Shown piece by piece: positions 44,287 through 52,857 of a stretch of 64,000 bases of DNA (the first letter of the stretch is position 1; every line of letters begins with the position of its first letter). The notes beneath the pieces were generated by a model. It did no database searches. It saw nothing but the letters and a program-made list of their open reading frames with translations, and was not told where the DNA came from. Origin of the DNA: Salipaludibacillus neizhouensis (lineage in GTDB: Bacteria > Bacillota > Bacilli > Bacillales > Salisediminibacteriaceae); contig NZ_KZ614146.1 in assembly GCF_002886185.1 (NCBI RefSeq), forward strand, positions 69,927 through 133,926, given 5' to 3'. Made by a program: the position numbers and the translations under genes.

Positions 44287-45185
44287 TGCAACAACCTTTG
44301 AATGATAAAAAAATGATGCCTCAACCTGAGCATGAGAAAAACAAAAATCCTAAAAAGAAAGTAAACTTTACTAAAATTGCTGTTGAGGTTATGGCAGTAA
44401 TTGTTGTAATTCTAACTTTTCTTGTTCCATTTTATTTTATTTTAGTTAATTCATTTAAAACAAGTGCAGAAGCTTCTCAATTATCTATAAGTTGGCCAAC
44501 AGAATTTCGAATTATTGAAAACTTTACAGAAGTTCTCCAGGCACAAAATGGGATGTTAATCCGTGCATTTTTTAACAGTTCTATTATTACAGTTAGCTCG
44601 ATTTTAATATTGATGGTAGTAGCATCTATGGCAGGGTTTATTTTACAACGACGTACTGGGAAATCGATATCTGTTATTGGTGCGATATTCCTGTCAGGTT
44701 TAATGATCCCACCTGCAGTAGTTCCAACAATTTGGGTGTTGGAAAGGTTAAGTTTATTTAAAACAATGCCAGGAATTATATTAGTTATGGTTGCTATTTC
44801 AATTCCTTTCTCCATTATTTTGTATACGGGCTTTATTGCAACAATTCCTAAAGATATTGATGAAGCAGCAATTATCGATGGATGTAGCAGTTGGCAGTTG
44901 TTTTTCAAGATTATCTTCCCAATGCTAAAGCCAATTCACGCGACCGTTATCATTTTAAATTCTGTACAGATTTTCAATGACTTTGTCCATCCGCTTTATT
45001 TTTTCCCTGGTGCGGACAATGCGACGGTTCAGCTAACCTTATATAACTTTATGAGTATGTATAATACGTCTTGGAATTTATTATTTGCAAACGTGTTGCT
45101 TATAACAATACCTCCATTTATTTTATTTTTAATATTCAGCAAGAAAATTGTAGCAGGTATGACTGCAGGATCGGTCAAGGGTTAA
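44286..45185 (+). CDS. Sugar ABC transporter permease, MalG type (importer A)
   Basis: 299 aa. A hydrophilic basic N-terminus of about 30 residues (KKMMPQPEHEKNKNPKKKV) precedes six helices. EAA loop DIDEAAIIDGCSSWQLFFKI; ends in AGMTAGSVKG. ATG 44286 lies in the stop of the preceding gene, with GAGGTGG 7 nt upstream. Needs a shared ATPase encoded elsewhere. Confidence 0.92.
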   Translation: MQQPLNDKKMMPQPEHEKNKNPKKKVNFTKIAVEVMAVIVVILTFLVPFYFILVNSFKTSAEASQLSISWPTEFRIIENFTEVLQAQNGMLIRAFFNSSIITVSSILILMVVASMAGFILQRRTGKSISVIGAIFLSGLMIPPAVVPTIWVLERLSLFKTMPGIILVMVAISIPFSIILYTGFIATIPKDIDEAAIIDGCSSWQLFFKIIFPMLKPIHATVIILNSVQIFNDFVHPLYFFPGADNATVQLTLYNFMSMYNTSWNLLFANVLLITIPPFILFLIFSKKIVAGMTAGSVKG

Positions 45186-45212
45186 TCTATTTAATTTAGG
45201 AGGCGTTACCAA

Positions 45213-47873
45213 ATGTTCAAAATAGAGAAAATAACGTGTGAATATAAAGAAAATCCAATGGGTATCGATGTCACTCAACCGAGGATTAGTTGGAAAACAC
45301 TTTCCGATCAAAGAGGTATAAGACAAAAATCGTATCAGATCCAAATAGCAAAATCAGATGATTTTTCAGAGCTCATCTGGGACTCCGGAGAAGTAGTCAC
45401 GGAGGAAAGTAATCTTGTTGAATTAAAAGAATTAACTATGGAATCACGGAAGAGATACTATTATCGGATCCGAGTGAAAAACCAGCATGATGAATCTTCT
45501 GGATGGTCAGAAACTCACTATTGGGAAATGGGTCTGCTTAATCAAAGTGATTGGGTAGCTGATTGGATTTCCCCTTCGCTCGATATCAATGGAAAACCTT
45601 GTCCAATACTGAAACGTGATTTCCAAGTAGATACACATGTTAAATCTGCTCGTATTTATGCAACTGCTTTAGGCTTGTATGAGCTTGAATTAAATGGTCA
45701 GCGCATTGGTGATGACTTTTTTACACCAGGATGGACCAGTTACGAGAATCGTTTACAATATCAAACCTACGATGTTACCGATTTATTGAAGCAAGGTGTA
45801 AATGAGATCATTGGATTACTAGGGAATGGTTGGTATAAAGGAAATCTTGGATTCGAAGAAAAAAGTAATCATTACGGAAACCGGTTAGCGTTATTAGCTC
45901 AATTAGAGATTGAACTTCACAGTGGAGAAACAATTTCAATTGTTTCAGATGATAGTTGGAAAGTTTCAAAAAGTCCGATTCTAATGTCAGAAATCTATCA
46001 CGGGGAAACCTATGATGCAAGGATAAAGAAGAGTCATCAGGAGTGGAAATCAGCAGAAGTCATCACTCATTCAAAAGACATCCTTGTAGCGCAGGAAAAT
46101 GTACCGGTTAAAATAATGAATGAAATAACACCAATCGATTTAATCAAGACACCAAAAGGAGAAATAGTTCTTGATTTAGGACAAAACATGGTAGGCTGGG
46201 TTCGTTTTTCTATTACAGGTAAATCAGGACAAGAAGTAGAAATCTGTCATGCGGAAGTTTTAGATCATGAGGGTAATTTTTATACAGAGAATTTACGTAA
46301 AGCAAAACAAACCGTTCGGTATATTTTAAATGGAGAGGGAAAAGAAACCTTTGAACCAACCTTTTCCTTCCAAGGTTTTCGTTATATAAAATTAGATGGG
46401 TTTGATTCTGATCAAATTCAATTAGAAAATTTTACAGGGATCGTCTTACACTCGGATTTGAAAGTGACAGGGGATTTTAAATGTTCTGATCCGATGATTA
46501 ATCAACTCCAACACAATATCGTGTGGGGATTAAAAGGTAATTTCTTAGATGTTCCTACCGATTGTCCACAGCGTGATGAAAGACTTGGCTGGACAGGTGA
46601 TGCGCAAATGTTTATTAGAACTGCAGCGTATTTAACAAATGTAGCTCCTTTCTTTACAAAGTGGTTGCATGACTTGAAAGCGGAGCAGGATGAAGAAGGC
46701 GGAGTACCATTCGTCGTCCCGAATGTTATTGCTGGCGATGATGAAGAGGATATTTTTGATCGGCCATTTAGTTCAGCTGCTTGGGGAGATGCTGCAGTTA
46801 TTTGCCCTTGGACATTATATTTGTGTTATGGCGACCGAAGAATTTTGGAAGAGCAATATGAGAGTATGACTTCTTGGATTGAGTATATACGCAATCAAGG
46901 GGAGAACGAGTATCTTTGGAATACAGGATTTCACTTCGGTGATTGGTTAGCACTGGATTCAAAACCAGATAGCTATGTCGGAGCAACGGACCGGTCGTAT
47001 ATTGCAACTGCATTTTATGCATACTCGACGTCACTCGTAAAGAAAACAGCTGCGGTCCTTGAAAAAGATGCAGATGTTGCATATTACCAACGGCTCGAGA
47101 CGAACATTATTAAAATGCTAACCGATGAATTTGTGACTCCGAATGGAAAGTTAGCTGTTTCGACACAAACTGGACAAATTCTTGCATTAATGTTTGATCT
47201 ACTTGAAGGAAAAGCAAAGGATCGTGCTGTAGAAAAGCTAATGGAGCTACTCGAAGAAAGTGATTGGCATTTAACAACAGGATTTGTCGGTACACCTTAT
47301 TTAAACCATGTATTAAGTGAAAACGATCAAAATGAAACAGCATATAAATTATTATTTCAAAAGGACTATCCATCGTGGCTTTATCAGATTACAAAGGGTG
47401 CGACTACGATTTGGGAACATTGGGATGGTATGAAAGAAAACGGTGATTTTTGGAGTGCGGATATGAACTCATTCAATCATTACGCATATGGAGCAATCGG
47501 TGACTGGCTGTATCGTAAAGTAGCTGGTATCGAATTACATGAAAACAACCCAGGTTATAAAACATTTACGATATCTCCCCGTATGGGAACAGGGTTAGAA
47601 TGGGCAGAAGGTTCACTGGAATCGATGTACGGATTAATTAGAAGCTATTGGAAAATAACGGATGAGAATACCGTGACAATGGAAGTTACAGTTCCGGCAA
47701 ATACCACCGCAGAAATCATTCTTCCTAATGCAAAAGCAAAACAAGTGAAAGAGAATGGTGTAAACCTGGAAGCCATTGATGGTATTCTTTCTTACGAAAC
47801 TGTGAAAGAAGGACTACTTGTAAGAGTCGAATCAGGTACGTTTCATTTTGAATATATCAAGGATGGTTTATAA
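45213..47873 (+). CDS. GH78 alpha-L-rhamnosidase
   Basis: 886 aa, no signal peptide, so cytosolic. Domain order: fibronectin-like N-domain (about 1-110), Bac_rhamnosid_N carbohydrate-binding domain (about 140-310, ATALGLYELELNGQRIG, PGWTSYENRLQYQTYDVT), second beta-domain with DLGQNMVGWVRF, (alpha/alpha)6 catalytic barrel (about 430-780) and a C-terminal beta-sandwich. The barrel has the full acid motif DCPQRDERLGWTGDAQMF (general acid Glu at about 455) and a base in TTIWEHWDG (about 734). It releases alpha-linked rhamnose from imported oligosaccharides. Ribosome binding site AGGAGG. First of three GH78-type genes in a row. Confidence 0.93.
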   Translation: MFKIEKITCEYKENPMGIDVTQPRISWKTLSDQRGIRQKSYQIQIAKSDDFSELIWDSGEVVTEESNLVELKELTMESRKRYYYRIRVKNQHDESSGWSETHYWEMGLLNQSDWVADWISPSLDINGKPCPILKRDFQVDTHVKSARIYATALGLYELELNGQRIGDDFFTPGWTSYENRLQYQTYDVTDLLKQGVNEIIGLLGNGWYKGNLGFEEKSNHYGNRLALLAQLEIELHSGETISIVSDDSWKVSKSPILMSEIYHGETYDARIKKSHQEWKSAEVITHSKDILVAQENVPVKIMNEITPIDLIKTPKGEIVLDLGQNMVGWVRFSITGKSGQEVEICHAEVLDHEGNFYTENLRKAKQTVRYILNGEGKETFEPTFSFQGFRYIKLDGFDSDQIQLENFTGIVLHSDLKVTGDFKCSDPMINQLQHNIVWGLKGNFLDVPTDCPQRDERLGWTGDAQMFIRTAAYLTNVAPFFTKWLHDLKAEQDEEGGVPFVVPNVIAGDDEEDIFDRPFSSAAWGDAAVICPWTLYLCYGDRRILEEQYESMTSWIEYIRNQGENEYLWNTGFHFGDWLALDSKPDSYVGATDRSYIATAFYAYSTSLVKKTAAVLEKDADVAYYQRLETNIIKMLTDEFVTPNGKLAVSTQTGQILALMFDLLEGKAKDRAVEKLMELLEESDWHLTTGFVGTPYLNHVLSENDQNETAYKLLFQKDYPSWLYQITKGATTIWEHWDGMKENGDFWSADMNSFNHYAYGAIGDWLYRKVAGIELHENNPGYKTFTISPRMGTGLEWAEGSLESMYGLIRSYWKITDENTVTMEVTVPANTTAEIILPNAKAKQVKENGVNLEAIDGILSYETVKEGLLVRVESGTFHFEYIKDGL

Positions 47874-47874
47874 A

Positions 47875-49458
47875 ATGAGTTTTCAAAGTGATCCTAATCA
47901 AAAAGTTATACGTAATCCGTTATTTGAAGAAAAGGCTGACGCACTTAAACCGAAAATCTATCAAGAAACTATTACTCCGAATCGTGTAGTGAAGACGATA
48001 ACTAATGAGGATATCATTCACGGTTGGGAGGTAGTCCCTACGGAAGACTATCAGCAATTAGCAACGCAAAGTTTTGGAAAAGGAGAGTCCTTTATTTTAG
48101 ATTTTGGTCAACATGTTGTTGGATATGTCTCCATGAATGTGTCGCCAGTTGGCAGCCCACCGGATGCTCCTCTTCATGTGAGGTTCACTTTCGGTGAAAT
48201 GCCTGTTGAGGTATCTGAGCCTTTTTCTAGCTATGATGGATGGATTAGTAGTTCGTGGTTACAGGAAGAAACCCTTCATGTTGATGTGCTGCCAAATAAG
48301 ATTAAATTGCCGCGGCGTTATAGTTTCCGTTATATGAAAGTAGAAATCCTTGATACATCCCAAAAATTTAATGTGTCTTTTAACGAGGTTCGGTGCCAAG
48401 CTGTAACCTCGGCGGATGTGTCTAATGTGAAGCAACTGAACCATGAGGATCCATTGTTAAATAAGTTAGATGAAGTAAGTATTAAAACATTGCAGGATTG
48501 TATGCAAGACGTTTTTGAAGATGGACCAAAACGTGATCGGCGACTATGGCTTGGTGACTTGCGATTGCAGGCACTAGCAAATTATGTCACGTTTAAAAAC
48601 AATGATCTAGTGAAACGGAATTTGTATCAGTTTGCAACGGTACCAAATGAGAACGGACAAGTAACTGCAAATTTATTTGTGGAACCTACCCTCATCCCGG
48701 ATGATACTTTCTTGTTTGATTATTCTCTCTTTTTTACAACAACACTCTTCGATTATTATCAAGTAACGAAAGACAAAGAAACGTTAGTTGAACTTTGGGG
48801 AACAGCCTATCGGCAAATTGAATTAGCATTAGAAAGAGTAAAGGACAATGGGATAGTGAAAGATGATTCTTCATGGTGGTCGTTTATCGATTGGCATCCT
48901 GATTTAAACAAGCAAGGACCTTCCCAGGCAATCTTAATTTATGCGTTAAAACGAGCAATTAATCTAGCAAATGAACTCGGAGAAACAGAAGAAGAAGCTT
49001 ATTTAACGCTAAAAGTAGAAACAATGACAATGGCTGCAAAGACTCACTTATGGAATGAAAAGGCCGGATTTTTTGTAAGTGGAGAAAGCAAACAAATCTC
49101 GTGGGCTACCCAAGTTTGGATGGTATTGGCTGAGGTTCTTGATAAGGAGGCAAGTCGAAAGTTGCTTCAAAATTTGCTAGTAGAAAAACCCGAAATCGGT
49201 ATGAATACACCATATATGTATCATCATTTAGCAGAAGCACTTTTCCTTACCGGTGAAACAGAGGAAGCTATTAAACTTTTAAAGCACTATTGGGGTGGAA
49301 TGATTAAAGATGGAGCAGATACATTTTGGGAGCTGTATAACCCAGAAGACAAAGAATTTTCTCCGTACGGTAATCACCTGATTAATAGTTTTTGTCATGC
49401 GTGGAGTTGTACACCTACTTATTTACTTCGTACATTTCTTGATACTAGACAGAGCTAG
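47875..49458 (+). CDS. GH78-like six-hairpin glycosidase lacking the usual acid residue (first paralogue)
   Basis: 527 aa, no signal peptide. Shorter than GH78: a small N-terminal beta-domain containing FILDFGQHVVGYVSM, then an (alpha/alpha)6 barrel. Where the true GH78 above has QRDER, this one reads DGPKRDRRLWLGDLRLQ (about 218-234), so the proton-donor Glu is replaced by Arg. The base-region pattern is kept (DTFWELYNPED, about 482). Probably cleaves a rhamnose- or uronic-acid-capped oligosaccharide by an altered mechanism, or has a different substrate. ATG 47875 begins two bases after the preceding stop, with AAGGATGG 8 nt upstream. Confidence 0.75.
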   Translation: MSFQSDPNQKVIRNPLFEEKADALKPKIYQETITPNRVVKTITNEDIIHGWEVVPTEDYQQLATQSFGKGESFILDFGQHVVGYVSMNVSPVGSPPDAPLHVRFTFGEMPVEVSEPFSSYDGWISSSWLQEETLHVDVLPNKIKLPRRYSFRYMKVEILDTSQKFNVSFNEVRCQAVTSADVSNVKQLNHEDPLLNKLDEVSIKTLQDCMQDVFEDGPKRDRRLWLGDLRLQALANYVTFKNNDLVKRNLYQFATVPNENGQVTANLFVEPTLIPDDTFLFDYSLFFTTTLFDYYQVTKDKETLVELWGTAYRQIELALERVKDNGIVKDDSSWWSFIDWHPDLNKQGPSQAILIYALKRAINLANELGETEEEAYLTLKVETMTMAAKTHLWNEKAGFFVSGESKQISWATQVWMVLAEVLDKEASRKLLQNLLVEKPEIGMNTPYMYHHLAEALFLTGETEEAIKLLKHYWGGMIKDGADTFWELYNPEDKEFSPYGNHLINSFCHAWSCTPTYLLRTFLDTRQS

Positions 49459-49483
49459 AATCATGTAAGGAGTGAGGAAGGCA

Positions 49484-51526
49484 TTGAAAAAGAATTTGAC
49501 TAGAGAAAATAGATGTTGGATCTGGTATCCAGGAGATTGGGAGATTTATTTACATGAGCAAATTTCCGTTAGAAGGCAAATGCGTGGCGTCATTTACCCT
49601 GCCTATTGGAGACTTGATCGGCATTATAGTTCAGTTATTTTCACATATGCGTATGAACTGGAATATCCTGAGGAAATCACTATACATGCAGATGGAAAAT
49701 TCGCAGTATATTTGGATGAAAAAGATAATGAGAGATATCACGATCACCGAATGAAGTTGCCAGCAGGTAAGCACGAATTGAACGTTACTGCTTATAATGA
49801 CGTTGGTGTTCCAGCCTTATATATAGAAGGAGAACACATTAAGACGGACAGTAATTGGCAAGTATCCTGTTATGACAAACAGTGGCACACAGTGGGATGC
49901 TGGCAAGATGTGTTGAATTGTCCTGAAACAAAGCCCTCCAAGTTCCGATTGGAAACGAGTACGCAGCAGCCGTTAACTGTAGAGCGGAGGACGGACGGGT
50001 GGTTTGTTGACTTTGGTAAAGAGACTTTCGGATATCTCCAGTTGAATGGAATAAAAGGCCGAAGTGATCTTACCGTTTATTATGGGGAATCAAAAGAAGA
50101 GGCAGAAGATAGAGATCACTGCGTATTGTTAGACCGTGTTTCATTAGACAGCACACAGACAGATTCCATTTTTACATTTAAGGAATCACGAGCCTATCGC
50201 TATGTCCAAATCGTTCCTGTCACGGAAGATTTTCAAATAGAGTCGATCTCGATGCTTTATGAATATTTACCAGTCAACTACCGTGGCAGTTTCAAAAGCT
50301 CCAACGATCGATTAAATGAGATTTGGTCAACAGCTCTGTACACCTTTCATCTAAATACACGAGAGTTTTTCTTTGATGGAATAAAGCGAGATCGTTGGGT
50401 GTGGTCAGGAGATGCCTATCAATCCTTTCTATTAAATTATTACAGTTTCTTCGATCGTGAAGTTGTGAAGCGGACATTAATTGCCCTAAGAGGCAAGGAG
50501 CCTGTTGGTGCACATATTAATACGATCGTCGATTATAGCTTGTACTGGTTTTCGGGAATCTATGATTATTATTTATATACAGGCGACGTCTCCTTTGTAA
50601 AATCACAATACGATAAAATGATATCTCTGATGAATTTCTGTCTAGAGCGCCGTAACAATAATGGCATGATGGAAGGTATCGAAAAAGATTGGGTATTTGT
50701 TGATTGGGCTGATATTAATAACGATGGAGAAGTGAGCACAATACAGCTGTTGTTATGTCGCAGCTTGGAGACTATGGCCCTTGTGGCAAAGTTGGTCGGA
50801 GATAATGACAGATCTCACGATTATTCAAAGCAGGCAGTTGATCTCAAGTCAAAAGTGATAGATGTCTTTTGGGATCACGATCAAGGAGGTTTGGTACATA
50901 GTCGATTAGAAGGCAAACTCAACTCCAAGGTTACCAAGTATCCCAATATGTTTGCTCTTTTGTTCGGCTACTTAAATGAAAAGCAGGTCGAAACCGTCAA
51001 GCAGCATGTCCTGCTAAACCCTGAAGTCCAGGCAATTAAAACACCATACATGCGATTCTATGAACTAGCATCGTTGTGCGAGGTTGGGGAGCATCGATTT
51101 GTACTTGATGAAATGCTTAATTATTGGGGAGGTATGCTTGACTTGGGGGCGACGAGCTTTTGGGAAGAATACGATCCAAACCAAACTGGAACAGAACACT
51201 TAGAAATGTACGGAATGCCGTATGGAAAAAGTCTATGCCATGCTTGGGGGGCAAGTCCAATGTATTTAATTGGCAAGTATTTTCTCGGCGTAACACCTCT
51301 TAGTCCTGGATATGAAACCTTTGTTGTAGAACCTCATCTCGGTGGATTAGAGTGGATAGAAGGAACAGTTCCGATGCCCGAAGGAGATGTAGAAATTTAT
51401 ATGGATTCAAAAATAATTCGTGTTAGGGCGAGTCATGGGCGGGGAATTCTTCGATATCATAAAGAAGGAAAAACAGTGGAAACTACTATTGCTAGCGATG
51501 GTAGTTGGTTGGAAGTAGCTAAATAA
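49484..51526 (+). CDS. GH78-like six-hairpin glycosidase lacking the usual acid residue (second paralogue)
   Basis: 680 aa, no signal peptide. N-terminal binding domain (about 1-150, RRQMRGVIYPAYWRLDRHYS), a beta-domain with VDFGKETFGYLQLNG, then the barrel with FDGIKRDRWVWSGDAYQS (about 302-320), again KRDR instead of the QRDER acid motif, and SFWEEYDPNQTGTEHLEMYG near 560 holding the presumed base; a C-terminal sandwich follows (SPGYETFVVEPHLGGLEW). Related to the preceding gene but longer. Start uncertain: GTG 49472 overlaps AAGGAG; TTG 49484 lies just after GAGGAAGG. End of the importer A operon; a terminator follows. Confidence 0.78.
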   Translation: MKKNLTRENRCWIWYPGDWEIYLHEQISVRRQMRGVIYPAYWRLDRHYSSVIFTYAYELEYPEEITIHADGKFAVYLDEKDNERYHDHRMKLPAGKHELNVTAYNDVGVPALYIEGEHIKTDSNWQVSCYDKQWHTVGCWQDVLNCPETKPSKFRLETSTQQPLTVERRTDGWFVDFGKETFGYLQLNGIKGRSDLTVYYGESKEEAEDRDHCVLLDRVSLDSTQTDSIFTFKESRAYRYVQIVPVTEDFQIESISMLYEYLPVNYRGSFKSSNDRLNEIWSTALYTFHLNTREFFFDGIKRDRWVWSGDAYQSFLLNYYSFFDREVVKRTLIALRGKEPVGAHINTIVDYSLYWFSGIYDYYLYTGDVSFVKSQYDKMISLMNFCLERRNNNGMMEGIEKDWVFVDWADINNDGEVSTIQLLLCRSLETMALVAKLVGDNDRSHDYSKQAVDLKSKVIDVFWDHDQGGLVHSRLEGKLNSKVTKYPNMFALLFGYLNEKQVETVKQHVLLNPEVQAIKTPYMRFYELASLCEVGEHRFVLDEMLNYWGGMLDLGATSFWEEYDPNQTGTEHLEMYGMPYGKSLCHAWGASPMYLIGKYFLGVTPLSPGYETFVVEPHLGGLEWIEGTVPMPEGDVEIYMDSKIIRVRASHGRGILRYHKEGKTVETTIASDGSWLEVAK

Positions 51527-51662
51527 TATTAGCCCCTAAATGTGAATTTATTGAAATTTCATTTCTCTTCTCCAGTAAGTTAGACGAAGTCTTTATAAAA
51601 GATGTGTGATTGTAAGAAAATGATGAAATAAATGCACTGAATCAATAAGATAACTTTTGTGA

Positions 51663-51706
51663 GGATCATTTAAAGGTCAAATTGACTTTTGAGTGATCTT
51701 TTTTTA
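51663..51706 (+). terminator. Terminator of the importer A/GH78 operon
   Basis: GGATCATTTAAAGGTCAA with TTGACTTTTGAGTGATC, a stem of about 18 bp with mismatches, then TTTTTTT. Confidence 0.85.
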
Positions 51707-51771
51707 GAAGAGTTTACAAATTATCGGTTTTTAGAGATTGTTGTAATCGTCTCGTTGAACAGAACAGATAG

Positions 51772-51830
51772 GCTCGAATCCGCTCTAGGCGGACGCTTTC
51801 TGCGGGAGTCGCCGCCTCCGTTTCTTTGAG
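51772..51830 (+). repeat. GC-rich dispersed repeat R2, copy with internal deletion
   Basis: GCTCGAATCCGCTCTAGGCG, GACGCTTTCTGCGGGAGTC, GCCGCCTCCG: the two ends of R2 joined without the middle. It lies between convergent genes in a 322-bp intergenic region that otherwise holds only the terminator. Confidence 0.8.
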
Positions 51831-51848
51831 CTAATAGAACATTTAAAC

Positions 51849-52715
51849 TCACCAAACAAACTTAGAAGGCGGCACTTTATAATATTTCTTAAACGCTTTA
51901 GAGAAACTGAAAGGATCAGGGTATCCAAGCATACTTGCAATTTGCTGGATCGAATAGCGTTTACTGTACAATAATTCTCGAGCCCGATTCATTTTCAATT
52001 GATAAACGTAGCGTCCTGGTGTTACACCAAGAGCTTGCTTAAAATAAGAGATAAAATACTTCTCTGACATACCCGCTATTGCAGCAAGCTCTCCAACTCG
52101 TAGTGTTTGATGAAGGTGTTCATGAATAAAATCAAATACAGGTTGAAGCTTATCCAAATCCTTGGTCAACTTCTGATTAGTTGGATAATGGGTAAATTCT
52201 CCTCGATATTGTTTACGACCATATTGTTCCATAATCTTCGCGATTAAAATCGTCAAACATCCTTTCAAACGAATCCCTGACATTGGGGCACTGAGTTTAT
52301 ATTGGTCATACGTATCCAAAAAAAGGCGAACCTCTTCTTCAACAAGCGTACCATCTATAATGCCTGACAGCTGAAAATTATCTAGTATACCAAGATGATT
52401 CCCGAGACCAAGATCGAAGTGTGTGAAAATAAATTTGCATCTGCTACTTAGGGTTGTAGCAGTATAGGCAATCTTTGGACTGAAAAGAATCAAATCACCC
52501 TCGGAGGCGAGATAAACCTCTTCCTGAATACGAATCTCAATCCGTCCTTCTTGGATGTACCATAAGTCGTAATCCTTATGATGTTTACTCTCAATCCAAC
52601 TATTAGGATGCGCAATTTCGCTGCAAGAATTTATTCGAAGCATGACGAGCTCTGAAAGCTCGTTAAAAATATTTAAACTATCCATCGGCAAAACCAATCC
52701 CATACTTTTAGACAT
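51849..52715 (-). CDS. AraC-family transcriptional regulator
   Basis: 288 aa. The N-terminal cupin-like ligand domain (about 30-150; HHKDYDLWYIQEGRIEIRI, EGDLILFSPKIAY) is of the AraC/RhaS type that binds a sugar. The C-terminal approximately 100 residues are two helix-turn-helix motifs (RVGELAAIAGMSEKYFISYFKQ, with PGRYVYQLKMNRARELL and IQQIASMLGYPDPFSFSKAF). It is divergent from the GH4 gene, so the 127-bp gap probably contains its operator. It likely activates the GH4 gene in response to a rhamnose-, galacturonate- or glucuronate-containing sugar. Confidence 0.87.
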   Translation of the reverse strand: MSKSMGLVLPMDSLNIFNELSELVMLRINSCSEIAHPNSWIESKHHKDYDLWYIQEGRIEIRIQEEVYLASEGDLILFSPKIAYTATTLSSRCKFIFTHFDLGLGNHLGILDNFQLSGIIDGTLVEEEVRLFLDTYDQYKLSAPMSGIRLKGCLTILIAKIMEQYGRKQYRGEFTHYPTNQKLTKDLDKLQPVFDFIHEHLHQTLRVGELAAIAGMSEKYFISYFKQALGVTPGRYVYQLKMNRARELLYSKRYSIQQIASMLGYPDPFSFSKAFKKYYKVPPSKFVW

Positions 52716-52857
52716 GTTCTTATTTAGTTATTATATCATAAGAGTTTTTAGGGATATTAAATATTACTATTTGACATGAAGCGCATACTCTCTTGCATTC
52801 CATTTTTGTATCCGTCTTCTATAATTAAAGATAACGAATGAATTGGAGGGGATTTCT

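Noticed and set aside
48020-51526. Calling the second and third GH78-type genes ordinary alpha-L-rhamnosidases
   Set aside because: The acid-motif change makes a plain activity label unsafe, so only the fold family is stated.
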